Below are positions 8,348 to 16,900 of a DNA stretch of 24,123 bases, in pieces. Made by a program: the position numbers and the translations under genes. The notes below the pieces were generated by a model. The model was not told the origin of the DNA and did no database searches. It worked only from the letters and a program-made list of their open reading frames with translations. The stretch spans positions 10,710 to 34,832 of the forward strand of contig JAGNUJ010000001.1 in assembly GCA_017987055.1 (NCBI GenBank), given 5' to 3'. The stretch is from Giesbergeria sp. (GTDB lineage: Bacteria > Pseudomonadota > Gammaproteobacteria > Burkholderiales > Burkholderiaceae_C). The number at the start of each line of letters is the position of its first letter. Positions within the stretch are counted from its first letter, which is position 1.

Positions 8348-9112
8348 TTAATCGCCAAACATTTTTTGTCGCAGCTCGCGCCGTTGCTGGGCTTCGAGCG
8401 ACAAAGTAGCCGTCGGACGTGCCAACAGACGACCAACACCGATGGGCTCACCGGTTTCGTCGCAATAGCCGTAATCACCCGCATCAATGCGACCGATGGA
8501 CTGCTCGATTTTCTTGAGTAACTTGCGTTCACGATCGCGGGTGCGCAGCTCCAGCGCATGCTCTTCTTCAATCGTTGCGCGGTCAGCCGGATCAGGCACC
8601 ACTACGGTATCTTCACGCAAGGTTTCGGTGGTTTTACCGGCGCTGTCGTGGATTTCTTTCTTCAACGCCACCAGTTTGAGACGGAAAAACGCCATTTGCA
8701 CGTCGTTCATGTAATCGTCATCGTGCATAGCCAGCACCTCGGCATCGCTCAGCTCCTCAACCGGTTTGCTTTTCCAGTTGTTAGCCAGCTTGGCATCTTT
8801 TTTCGGTGTGCCAGCCGGGTTCGGTGCCTGCATCGTCGAGGGCATGGTGTTGGTGTAGATAGCCTTGGCCGCGTTGGACGCTGCAATCGATGGCACCGTC
8901 AACTGCGCCAAACGCGATGAAGGTCGGGTGCTGCGCACCGGCGTTTGCAAGGCAGCATCTGCCGATGCAGCAACGGCAGCCACCGGCACAACCGGTGCGG
9001 CTTTGACAGCCGTTCGCGCAGCAGTCTTCACGGGCGCCTCAGCGGCGGCGGCTTTGGTAGCGCTGGCCGTGACTTTGGTTGTTGCCTTGGATTTGCTGGG
9101 TTCAGCTTTCAA
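8348..9112 (-). CDS. dksA: RNA polymerase-binding transcription factor DksA, extended, degenerate zinc site
   Basis: DksA binds the secondary channel of RNA polymerase and works with ppGpp to reprogram transcription during starvation. The conserved part is C-terminal: coiled coil, tip motif DPADRAT with both acidic residues kept, then RDRERKLLKKIEQS and the globular end. Of the four zinc cysteines of Escherichia coli DksA only the first remains (GYCDETG). The other three are Thr, Ser and Ala, so classical zinc binding is unlikely. About 110 residues of Ala-, Lys- and Thr-rich low-complexity sequence precede the domain. I favour a TTG start at 9112 because AGGAGA lies six bases upstream; a GTG at 9127 is the alternative. 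Confidence 0.93.
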   Translation of the reverse strand: MKAEPSKSKATTKVTASATKAAAAEAPVKTAARTAVKAAPVVPVAAVAASADAALQTPVRSTRPSSRLAQLTVPSIAASNAAKAIYTNTMPSTMQAPNPAGTPKKDAKLANNWKSKPVEELSDAEVLAMHDDDYMNDVQMAFFRLKLVALKKEIHDSAGKTTETLREDTVVVPDPADRATIEEEHALELRTRDRERKLLKKIEQSIGRIDAGDYGYCDETGEPIGVGRLLARPTATLSLEAQQRRELRQKMFGD

Positions 9113-9292
9113 TTCCTGTCTCCTCACAGTACATACAGGCCTGTCGCAGCGCTTTAGGCAGACTGGCAGGCGGGCGGGCGGTAAACCCCTCTGTTAACCG
9201 GGGCGCGATTCTATCGACACCCACAGATAGATACCGCAATGTTGCGCAATACCCACAAATACACGCCATTCAAGCAAAAACGGTGGCGAAAA

Positions 9293-10363
9293 TCACGCCA
9301 AGCATTGCCCCAAGCCTTGTTCCAGAATATCGCGCGGCAAATCAATCCCGATAAACACCATTTTGCTGCCGCGCTCTTCGCCTTCAGCCCAAGCGGGACC
9401 CAAATCACTGCCCATCAGTTGGTGTACGCCCTGAAAGATCACTTTGCGTTCAGTGCCTACCATATCCAGTACACCCTTGTAGCGCAGCATGCGCGGGCCA
9501 TAAATATTGACGATGGCACCCAAAAAATCTTCCAACTTGGCCGGATCAAATGGGCGCTGGGCACGGTAGACAAAGCTTTTCACATCGTCGTCGTGATGGT
9601 GGTGGTGTCCACGACCGTGGCCATCTTGGTGCGAAGGGTGATTGCAGTGCTCGCCATGCACGTGATCATGGTCGTGCTCGTGGCTGTGCGCCTTCTCGGC
9701 AGCTTCTTCTTTCAGAAAATCCGGGTCAATGTCGAGCTTGGCGTTCAGATTAAAGCCGCGCAAATCCAGCACCTCGGCCAGTGGCACCTCGCCAAAATGC
9801 ACCGCCTTGATAGGCGCGCGCGGGTTCATGTGCTTGAGGCGGTGGGTCAGTGCCTCGGTTTCCTCGGCGCTGACCAGCTCGGTCTTGGACAAGAAAATTT
9901 GGTCGGCAAAACCGACTTGGCGGCGCGCTTCTTGGCGGTCGTTGAGTTGCTGCTGCGCGTGCTTGGCATCGACCAGCGTGATGATGGAGTCAATCAAATA
10001 AGTTTCGGCAATTTCCTCGTCCATGAAGAAAGTCTGCGCCACCGGCCCGGGGTCGGCCAAGCCGGTGGTTTCAATGACGACACGGTCAAAGTCCAGCAAG
10101 CCTTTACGCTTTTTAGCGGCCAGCAATTGCAGCGTTTCGCGCAAATCTTCACGGATGGTGCAGCAGATGCAGCCATTGCTCATCTGAATAATTTGCTCTT
10201 TCGACTCGGTCACCAAGATTTGGGTGTCGATGTTTTCTTCGCCAAACTCGTTCTCAATCACAGCAATTTTTTGGCCATGCGCCTCGCTCAACAGGCGCTT
10301 GAGCAACGTAGTTTTGCCCGAGCCCAAAAAGCCGGTAAGGATAGTGACGGGGATAAGAGACAT
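9293..10363 (-). CDS. COG0523 (CobW/ZNG1-type) GTPase, probable metallochaperone
   Basis: COG0523 proteins are P-loop GTPases that deliver metals, most often zinc and sometimes cobalt, to client proteins. The 356-residue product has Walker A GFLGSGKT at 11-18, NEFGEENID at 38-46, the family CxCC metal site GCICC at 64-68, and an SKTEL guanine-recognition motif at 159-163. A histidine-rich loop at 226-257 has 15 His residues, including five in a row, and should bind metal loosely. The C-terminal domain is complete. The gene follows DUF484 and precedes dksA on the same strand. The metal cannot be assigned from sequence. No convincing Zur box was seen upstream. Confidence 0.93.
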   Translation of the reverse strand: MSLIPVTILTGFLGSGKTTLLKRLLSEAHGQKIAVIENEFGEENIDTQILVTESKEQIIQMSNGCICCTIREDLRETLQLLAAKKRKGLLDFDRVVIETTGLADPGPVAQTFFMDEEIAETYLIDSIITLVDAKHAQQQLNDRQEARRQVGFADQIFLSKTELVSAEETEALTHRLKHMNPRAPIKAVHFGEVPLAEVLDLRGFNLNAKLDIDPDFLKEEAAEKAHSHEHDHDHVHGEHCNHPSHQDGHGRGHHHHHDDDVKSFVYRAQRPFDPAKLEDFLGAIVNIYGPRMLRYKGVLDMVGTERKVIFQGVHQLMGSDLGPAWAEGEERGSKMVFIGIDLPRDILEQGLGQCLA

Positions 10364-10478
10364 GGAAAAAGCCTTGGAATACTAAAAATCGGTAAGCCCA
10401 GTATCAACGCCTGGGGCCGTGCCGCCCAAGCGCTGCTATATGAGGTAAGAAGCAGCGCAATCAAGGCCGCCATGCCAA

Positions 10479-11195
10479 TTAGCGCAAACGCGCCAGCGCT
10501 GCGCTGGCCATTTCGGTCATATGCACCAAAAAATCCACACCCATCGTCGCGTCAAAGCGGTGCACATCGTGCGAGGCCAGCACCATCAGTCCAAAGGCGG
10601 GGGTAGCGCTGTCCATTGGTCCTTCGCGCAGCGGCAACAGTGCCAGCGACTGCGCGCCAGTACCATCCTCGTGGGCGATGCCACCGTCGGGCAGCCATGA
10701 GGCCGCTTCAAACCCCAAGTTGGGGCCGCAAAACGGCATGGTCAAAGAGGTCGCCAGTGCGCGCACATCGCCGCTGGCACCCTGGGCAAACGCCTCGTGC
10801 GCAAACTCAGGTGCCACATCCCACAGGCGGATGGCGACTTGCGGCACAGCAAACAGCTCTGCAATGCCGCTGACCAGTACCTCTGGCAATACGACCGGGT
10901 TTTTCACGCGCTGCAAGGCGCAGCTCCACGCATGGATTTTTTGCGCAATGGCCGCATTTTCTTGGCTGTGGCGCACCATGTCCAACAGGCGCTGCTCCAG
11001 TCCTTTGATCTTGTCGCGCAGCATCTCAGCTTGGCGCTCTTGCAAGCTGATGGCGCGGGTGCGGTGCGGGCTGTTGATTTGCACGCTGGCCAGTACCTCG
11101 GCATGGCGCTCAAAAAACTCTGGCGTTTGCACTAAAAACTGCGCAATATCTTCTTCAGTAATCGGATGATCGGCAGAAATATGGGAAGTAGTCAT
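10479..11195 (-). CDS. DUF484 family protein (GAF-like)
   Basis: This 238-residue protein matches the DUF484 family by its opening (ITEEDIAQFLVQTPEFFERHAEVL, here described by its ends) and by the SPHRTRAISLQERQAEMLRDK region near residues 45-65. A coiled-coil helix is followed by a GAF-like domain ending VHMTEMASAALARLR. The biochemical role is unknown. In many proteobacteria the gene lies between dapF and xerC. Here neither neighbour is present: the GTPase gene lies 115 bp downstream and the restriction-modification genes lie immediately upstream. I use the ATG at 11195 because family similarity starts right after it; the longer frame to 11249 adds a hydrophobic stretch without support. Confidence 0.88.
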   Translation of the reverse strand: MTTSHISADHPITEEDIAQFLVQTPEFFERHAEVLASVQINSPHRTRAISLQERQAEMLRDKIKGLEQRLLDMVRHSQENAAIAQKIHAWSCALQRVKNPVVLPEVLVSGIAELFAVPQVAIRLWDVAPEFAHEAFAQGASGDVRALATSLTMPFCGPNLGFEAASWLPDGGIAHEDGTGAQSLALLPLREGPMDSATPAFGLMVLASHDVHRFDATMGVDFLVHMTEMASAALARLR

Positions 11196-11291
11196 GCGGT
11201 AGAAACTTATGGAAAATATCGATAGGACAGCCACCAATCGGAGCTGCATGCTGTATTAGTGCCATTATCGGCACCACGGTCACAGTTCAAG

Positions 11292-12533
11292 TTATTTTTT
11301 AAATTCAATGCTGTTGAGTAATGCAATCAAACTCCTCCCCACGGCATAAGCCAAATTAACCGGAACCGCATTTCCAATTTGCTTATATTGACTTGAAACC
11401 GGCCCAGAAAAAATCCAATCATCCGGAAATGTTTGAATCCGAGCATATTCTCGGACAGCCAGTGGCCTATTTTCTTCTGGATGGCACCTTTCAGTTTGTT
11501 TTTGTGCTGGGCTGCAGGTCAAAGTGAGACTGGGCGCATCCCAAGCCAGTCGGCGTGCCATACCGGTTTTACCACCGCCCAAGAAATAGCTCCCTTGCAT
11601 ATATTCGCGTTGCAAATTGTCAGGCAAATCTCGCCAATAGCCGCCTTGTGGCACTAAACTTAAAATTTCTTCTTTTCGCTTTGGGTATTTTTGCCCCAAG
11701 GATGGCGGCACATCGTTCGGATAAAGTTCGCCAGCCTGAAGAGCATCCCGCATCACCATAATTTTTTTATATGGCGAAGGCCAATTAAATTCGGCGCTTT
11801 TTACCAAATCATTGCGAATGCCCACCAGCATCAAACGCTCTCTTTTTTGCGGAACACGATAGAAAATAGCTTTTAATACCTTGGGCTCCACTAATGTATA
11901 ACCCAAATCTTTAATTACAGATTTTATGGTTTTAATCGTTCTACCTTCGTCATGCTCCAACAGCCCCTTAACGTTCTCGCCCAGAAAAACTTTGGGCTGG
12001 GTTTCTTTAATTACCCGTGCAAACTCAAAAAACAAAGTTCCACGGGTATCTTCAAAACCCAGCTGCTTCCCAGCATAAGAAAACGCTTGGCATGGAAAAC
12101 CACCAGACACAAAATCAACCCCATTGAACAGCGTGAAGTCTATATTCTTAATATCGTCCTCAATAACATTCCAATGGCCTCTATTTTTTCGAAGTGTATT
12201 GCAGGCGTGCTTATCCAATTCATTCAGGGCAATCGCATTGAATCCGGCCTGCTCCAAACCAATCGCCAAGCCGCCAGCACCCGCAAACAGCTCAATAGAC
12301 GAAAACGGCCTGACAGGCTTAATTTTTTCTTCCTCATCCCAAGCCGTCTCTAGCATGGCACGCACTTGTGGAAACTCAGTCAAACGGTCTAACTGGTACT
12401 TCTTTTTTCCATTTTCACAAAAATCAGGCACTATCTTGCCATTTTTTTCCCACTTTAATAAAACCGACTTAGAGATAGAAACGATGTCAGCCAGTAACTC
12501 TGCATCAATCAAATTTTCAGCAGGCGAATTCAT
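11292..12533 (-). CDS. DNA (cytosine-5)-methyltransferase of a type II R-M system
   Basis: The enzyme transfers a methyl group from SAM to C5 of cytosine in the recognition site and protects host DNA from the neighbouring nuclease. The 413-residue protein has the ordered C5 motifs: I (ELFAGAGGLAIGLEQAGF, 81-98), IV with catalytic Cys148 in GGFPCQAFS, VI ENV at 186-188, VIII QKRER at 229-233, then the target-recognition region, IX REYARIQTFP at 361-370 and X QIGNAVPVN at 385-393. Residues of about 10-52 look like a MerR-type helix-turn-helix (LLADIVSISKSVLLKWEKNG), which could allow autoregulation. Its start overlaps the end of the nuclease gene by 17 nt. The DNA is AT-rich compared with the flanks, suggesting transfer. 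Specificity is probably GGNCC, by partner. Confidence 0.95.
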   Translation of the reverse strand: MNSPAENLIDAELLADIVSISKSVLLKWEKNGKIVPDFCENGKKKYQLDRLTEFPQVRAMLETAWDEEEKIKPVRPFSSIELFAGAGGLAIGLEQAGFNAIALNELDKHACNTLRKNRGHWNVIEDDIKNIDFTLFNGVDFVSGGFPCQAFSYAGKQLGFEDTRGTLFFEFARVIKETQPKVFLGENVKGLLEHDEGRTIKTIKSVIKDLGYTLVEPKVLKAIFYRVPQKRERLMLVGIRNDLVKSAEFNWPSPYKKIMVMRDALQAGELYPNDVPPSLGQKYPKRKEEILSLVPQGGYWRDLPDNLQREYMQGSYFLGGGKTGMARRLAWDAPSLTLTCSPAQKQTERCHPEENRPLAVREYARIQTFPDDWIFSGPVSSQYKQIGNAVPVNLAYAVGRSLIALLNSIEFKK

Positions 12534-13263
12534 TGAAACCTTGGTATTTTTTAAACGACATGAGATAAATGCTTTTCAATAAATTACTATCTATTTTTTT
12601 CAGCTCATTCAACACAGTATTTGAAGACTCCGCTATTTGAATGCTTGCCACTACATCTTCAATCACTCTAGGCAAAATTTCACATAATTTCTTGAATGCA
12701 AATTGATCGCCCGTTACTATTTCATAAAATTTATCAATCGATACTCTGCGAATTTTTTCATGGGCAACCCGTACACCATCCATGCTAGCCACCCACGGCA
12801 TGTTTTGGCTGTTGGCAGCAATGACCTCAACCAACATACAAACTGCGCTCTCATTTTTTAACAGTGTGTTTTGCATTCGCATATAGGTTTTTTGTGATGA
12901 GGAAGAATTCATCGTGTTGTGTTTATTCTTCATTTCAACAAATATTTGCTGCTTCAGATTAACAATGTCATAGCCTTGATCTGGAACTTCCCAATCGCCG
13001 CCACCAATATAACGGAATATATTTTGATGAAAGTAGCCAATGTGATTGGTATTGCTTTTATCCAGTTGCCGAATAACTTCACTCTCTAGCACATCCTCAA
13101 TGTCTTTTTTATAGACTTTGGCATCAAAAGTGAGTTTAATAGGGTCAATCAAATTGCTATTAAACTGCTGAAGATCAATTGCAAAACGATATTTCAGTAC
13201 CGTACATTTGACATGTTCAAAAAGGTCGCTGTCTTGAATAAAATGCAGATTGTATCTTTTCAT
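12517..13263 (-). CDS. Eco47II-family type II restriction endonuclease
   Basis: I recognise this 248-residue protein as the Eco47II/Sau96I-like family (Pfam RE_Eco47II) from the block around WEVPDQGYDIV, EMKNKHNTMNSSSSQKTY and HEKIRRVSIDKFYEIVTG. A PD-(D/E)xK nuclease site is visible: Asp99, then Glu110 and Lys112 in VEMKNK. Members known to me cut GGNCC, but specificity here is inferred. The gene is the first of the pair and overlaps the methyltransferase start. The stretch is strikingly AT-rich: 12 of the 60 bases at 12541-12600 are G or C, against 35 of 60 at 13921-13980. Only 57 bp separate it from the upstream nitroreductase, so its promoter is short or shared. Confidence 0.88.
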   Translation of the reverse strand: MKRYNLHFIQDSDLFEHVKCTVLKYRFAIDLQQFNSNLIDPIKLTFDAKVYKKDIEDVLESEVIRQLDKSNTNHIGYFHQNIFRYIGGGDWEVPDQGYDIVNLKQQIFVEMKNKHNTMNSSSSQKTYMRMQNTLLKNESAVCMLVEVIAANSQNMPWVASMDGVRVAHEKIRRVSIDKFYEIVTGDQFAFKKLCEILPRVIEDVVASIQIAESSNTVLNELKKIDSNLLKSIYLMSFKKYQGFNEFAC

Positions 13264-13320
13264 TTTTAAAACTATTTTGGATAGGGAGTGGCAGAGGCAA
13301 CAAAGAACCTAGCCGCCCGC

Positions 13321-13935
13321 TCAAGGCTCGCCCAGCGTACGGAAGTAATCCGCCAGCACCGGCCGCTGGCGCGGTTTTTTGCATGACCCGATGCTGCCCA
13401 AGCTGATAAAACACACCGCGTGCTGGCCTTCGCTCAGGCCAAACAACGCGCGCAAGCCGGCAGACTTCAGCGCCTTGCCGCTGGTCAGGGCGGAGCCGTA
13501 ACCCAGCGCCGTCGCCGTCAGCAGCAGGTTTTGCACCGCGCAGCCGGCGGAGATTAGGCGCTCGTGCAGATCAATTTCAACGTCACCACAAGCGCCATCC
13601 ACCACCAACAGCAGCAGCTCGGGCGAGCGGTAGGCTTTGTCGCGCGCTTGGGCGACTTGCTCGGGCGTGGCGGCGGCGTTGCGCTCTAACAAAGCGGCAG
13701 CAAACACTTCGGCCAACGCCGGGCGCTGCGCGGCCGGGATGCACACCAAGCGCCACGGCAGCAACTGCCCGTGATCGGGCGCGTGCGCAGCGGCGCTGAC
13801 GATCTGCGCCAGCTCAGCGGCGCTGGGGCCGGGTTCGGTCAGGCGCTTGGGCAAGATGGTTTGGCGCGCTTGCATCAGCGCTGCCACCGTATCCGCCGCC
13901 GCAGCGGGGTCGTTTGGCATCGAGAAGCTGTCCAT
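13321..13935 (-). CDS. Nitroreductase family protein (YdjA-like)
   Basis: This is a small FMN-dependent oxidoreductase of the nitroreductase superfamily, closest by eye to Escherichia coli YdjA. It has LMQARQTILPKRLTEPGPS at the N-terminus (flavin phosphate region), the APDHGQLLPWRLV motif near 53-65, SAGCAVQNLLLTATALGYGS in the middle, and ends in a C-terminal VLADYFRTLGEP. The protein is 204 residues from the ATG at 13935, which lies two bases after the nrdJ stop, so the two genes are probably co-transcribed and perhaps coupled. A second ATG at 13920 is possible. The physiological substrate is unknown. It is not clearly BluB, although placement next to a B12-dependent enzyme makes that comparison tempting. 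Confidence 0.87.
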   Translation of the reverse strand: MDSFSMPNDPAAAADTVAALMQARQTILPKRLTEPGPSAAELAQIVSAAAHAPDHGQLLPWRLVCIPAAQRPALAEVFAAALLERNAAATPEQVAQARDKAYRSPELLLLVVDGACGDVEIDLHERLISAGCAVQNLLLTATALGYGSALTSGKALKSAGLRALFGLSEGQHAVCFISLGSIGSCKKPRQRPVLADYFRTLGEP

Positions 13936-13937
13936 AT

Positions 13938-16900
13938 TCAACCGCAGGTGCCCAAATGGCCGCACTGGGTGCAGTAGTCGCAGCCGTCTTTGCGGATCAC
14001 CGCGTGGGCGCCGCATTCCGGGCATTTTTTGCCGGCCATCACTGGCGGAGTGGATGGCTCGCTCGGCTCGGCCTGCGCCTCTTGCGCGTGGACGGCGCCG
14101 GCCAGCGCGCTGGGGGCGCGCAGCTTGGCGCGGCGCTCCAAGATGTGCTGGATGGCATAGGCCACCGCTGCCACTTCAGACTCGTGCCACATCGGCACCT
14201 GCGTGCCATCGGCTTTTTGGTGCGTGCCCAAGCGCACCGGGCCACGGTCCCACGCGACCTTGCGCATATCGCTCAGGGCGCGAGCCAAAAAGCCGCCGCG
14301 CGCCGCCAGCGACAGCAAACGCATGCTGGACGTCATCCACTGCTGCGACTCGCTGCTTTGGCCGACGGGCATAAAAAACTCAATCGCCCGGTCTACCGTT
14401 CCCGTGCCCTCGGCATTGGGCACCGGCAGGAAGGAGACCACCAGATACAAGCGCTTTTTGCCCTCTTGTGTCCAGTATTCGACCTTCTCGGCCACCGCCG
14501 ACAGCGCGCCTTTGGGGCGGCTTTCGATCACCGTGCGCATCGGATCGACCAGCGCCGGCGGCGCGGCGGCGCTGGCGCTATCGGCAGCGGCGGCTGCGGC
14601 CTCGGGCACAGCGTGCGTCTCCAGCACCGCGCCCAAAATGCTGTTGGGCCGGTAGGTTGCCAAGCCCTTCAGGCGCGCGCGCCACGCCTGCAAATACAGG
14701 CTTTTGAAGTCGTCATACGGGTAGTCGGCCGGAATGTTCACCGTCTTAGAAATGGCGGTGTCCACAAACGGCTGCACCGCCTCCATCATGGCGATGTGGC
14801 CGTCGGCGCTCATCTCCAGCGCCGAGACAAAGTAGTCGGGCAACTGGTTGACGTCGCCGCCCAGCTGGCGGTACAGCCGCCAAGCGTGGTCTTCGACCGC
14901 GTACTCCGAGGTGCTGCCATCGGCCTCGCGTTTTTTGCGCTTGTACATCCACGAAAACGGTGGCTCGATGCCGTTGGAGGCGTTGTCGGCAAACGCCAAG
15001 CTGACGGTGCCGGTGGGCGCAATCGACAACAGGTGGCTGTTGCGGATGCCGTGCTGGCGGATGTCGTTTTGCAGCGCCGCTGGCAGCCGGCTGGCAAAGG
15101 TGCCGCTGGCCAAATAGCCCTCGGCGTCGAACTTGGGGAACGCGCCTTTTTCCTGCGCCAGCGCCACCGAGGCAGCGTAGGCAGCGTCGCGCATCCGCTG
15201 GGCAATGCGCGCGGCCATCGCGCGGCCAGCGTCGCTGTCGTAGCGCAGGCACAGCATGGCCAGCGTGTTGCCCATGCCGGTAAAGCCGACGCCAATGCGC
15301 CGCTTGGCGTGCGCTTCCTCGCGCTGCTGCGGCAGCGGCCAGAAGGTGATGTCCAGCACGTTGTCGAGCGCGCGCACTTGCAACGCCACGGCGCTTTCAA
15401 ACGCGGCAAAGTCAAATTCAGGCGCGCCGGCAAAGCCAAATGGCTGGCGCACAAAGCGCGTCAAGATGACCGGACCAAGGTCGCAGCAGCCGTAAGACGG
15501 CAAGGGCTGCTCGCCGCACTGCCCGGAAACCAAGCCATTAAAGATGACGGTGTTGTGGTCGGGCTGTGTGGTGTCGTACACCGCTTCTTTGCCGATATAG
15601 GTGATTTCAGTCACGGGGCTGATGAAGCTTTGCGTCTTATGCAGCGCCTTGCCCTGCACCCAATCGTGGTAAGGCTGGTTTTTCTGCGGCGACAAAAAAC
15701 CAATGTGCTGCATAAAAACTTCACGTGATTGCCCATCTACTATCAATTCGTATTGCGCTTTACAGGGGTAGTTGGCTTGACCGCCACGGCCATTGGGCAT
15801 GGCTTTAACAGCTGGTGCGCGGCGCAAGCGCAGACGACTGAACACGCCGAAATTGGCCAACAAAACCTGTACATCCTTGAGTAAATCAGGGTAGCTGGAG
15901 CTGAGGCGAATCGAACAACTTTGGCTGGCGCACGAAACATTCACCGTGCCATCGACCTGAAACAGCGCACGCAAATAAGCGCGAACGCAGTCTTCGCTGC
16001 CTTGCCAAACCACCTCGGGCACGCGCAGTTTGGTCAGCTTGGTAAAGCCAAAATCGGCCAAAGTGCGCGCCAACAGCACCGAGCGGATAAAGACGTGGTT
16101 GCGCTGGGCCACCTGCACCGGCTTGACTTGGTAGTGCTGCACGTTTTGGACGGAATTGGCAATCAGCGCGTTGACGGTTTCGGCCACTTGGTCGGCCAGC
16201 GCACGGTCTTGGTTCCACAGGTTGATGCAGACGGCTTCTTGGCCCTTGCCTCGGTTAGTGAAATGGCCGTCGCCCGTAATCAGGCCCAGCAATTGCCCCA
16301 ATGCGGCGCTGCCTTGTTGGCCAAACTGGCCTTTGCCGGTTTGCACCAGCAACTCGTCGCCAACCTGCAGTTCAGACAGTTTCAACTTACCGCGCGCGGT
16401 ATACAAATCATGCCAAGCGGTGGCCTTAATTTCGTAGCCATCGGCGGTGACGACGCGGAACACTTCGGCATCTCGGGCAGTCATAAACGCCGGCTTGGCC
16501 GGGCGCACTTCCACCCCGCACTCGTCGTGGCCCAGCGCCCGTTTATCGACGGTGACCTGCAGCGGCTGGCCGCTGGCATAGAGCTGGTCGATGCGCACCA
16601 GCCCGTATTGCGTGGCCAAGCGGGTATCGCCCGTGACGCACGGATTGGTCGCCGCAATCGACTCGCAGTAGTGCAGGTTGTTGTCGGTATTGATGTGGTC
16701 GAGGAACAAAATCCCCGGCTCGGCAAAGTCGTAGGCCGACTGCATCACGCTGTCCCACAGCTCTTGCGCTTGCACGGTTTGGTAGACCCACAGGCCATCG
16801 GCGCGCTGGTAGGCGCCTTGCTCGCGCAGCGGCTCGCCGGGGATGGCAACGTGTACCAGCTCCCACGGCAAGTCGTCTTGCACAGCTTGGATAAAGGCAT

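Noticed and set aside
10288..10473. Minus-strand 61-residue ORF with a signal-peptide-like start
   Set aside because: Most of it overlaps the COG0523 gene out of frame, and no ribosome-binding site was evident.
11230..13330. Direct repeats or att sites flanking the restriction island
   Set aside because: I compared both edges by eye and found no shared sequence beyond a few bases.
13321..13935. Nitroreductase as BluB (lower-ligand synthesis for B12)
   Set aside because: Motifs resemble YdjA more than BluB, and no other cobalamin genes are nearby.
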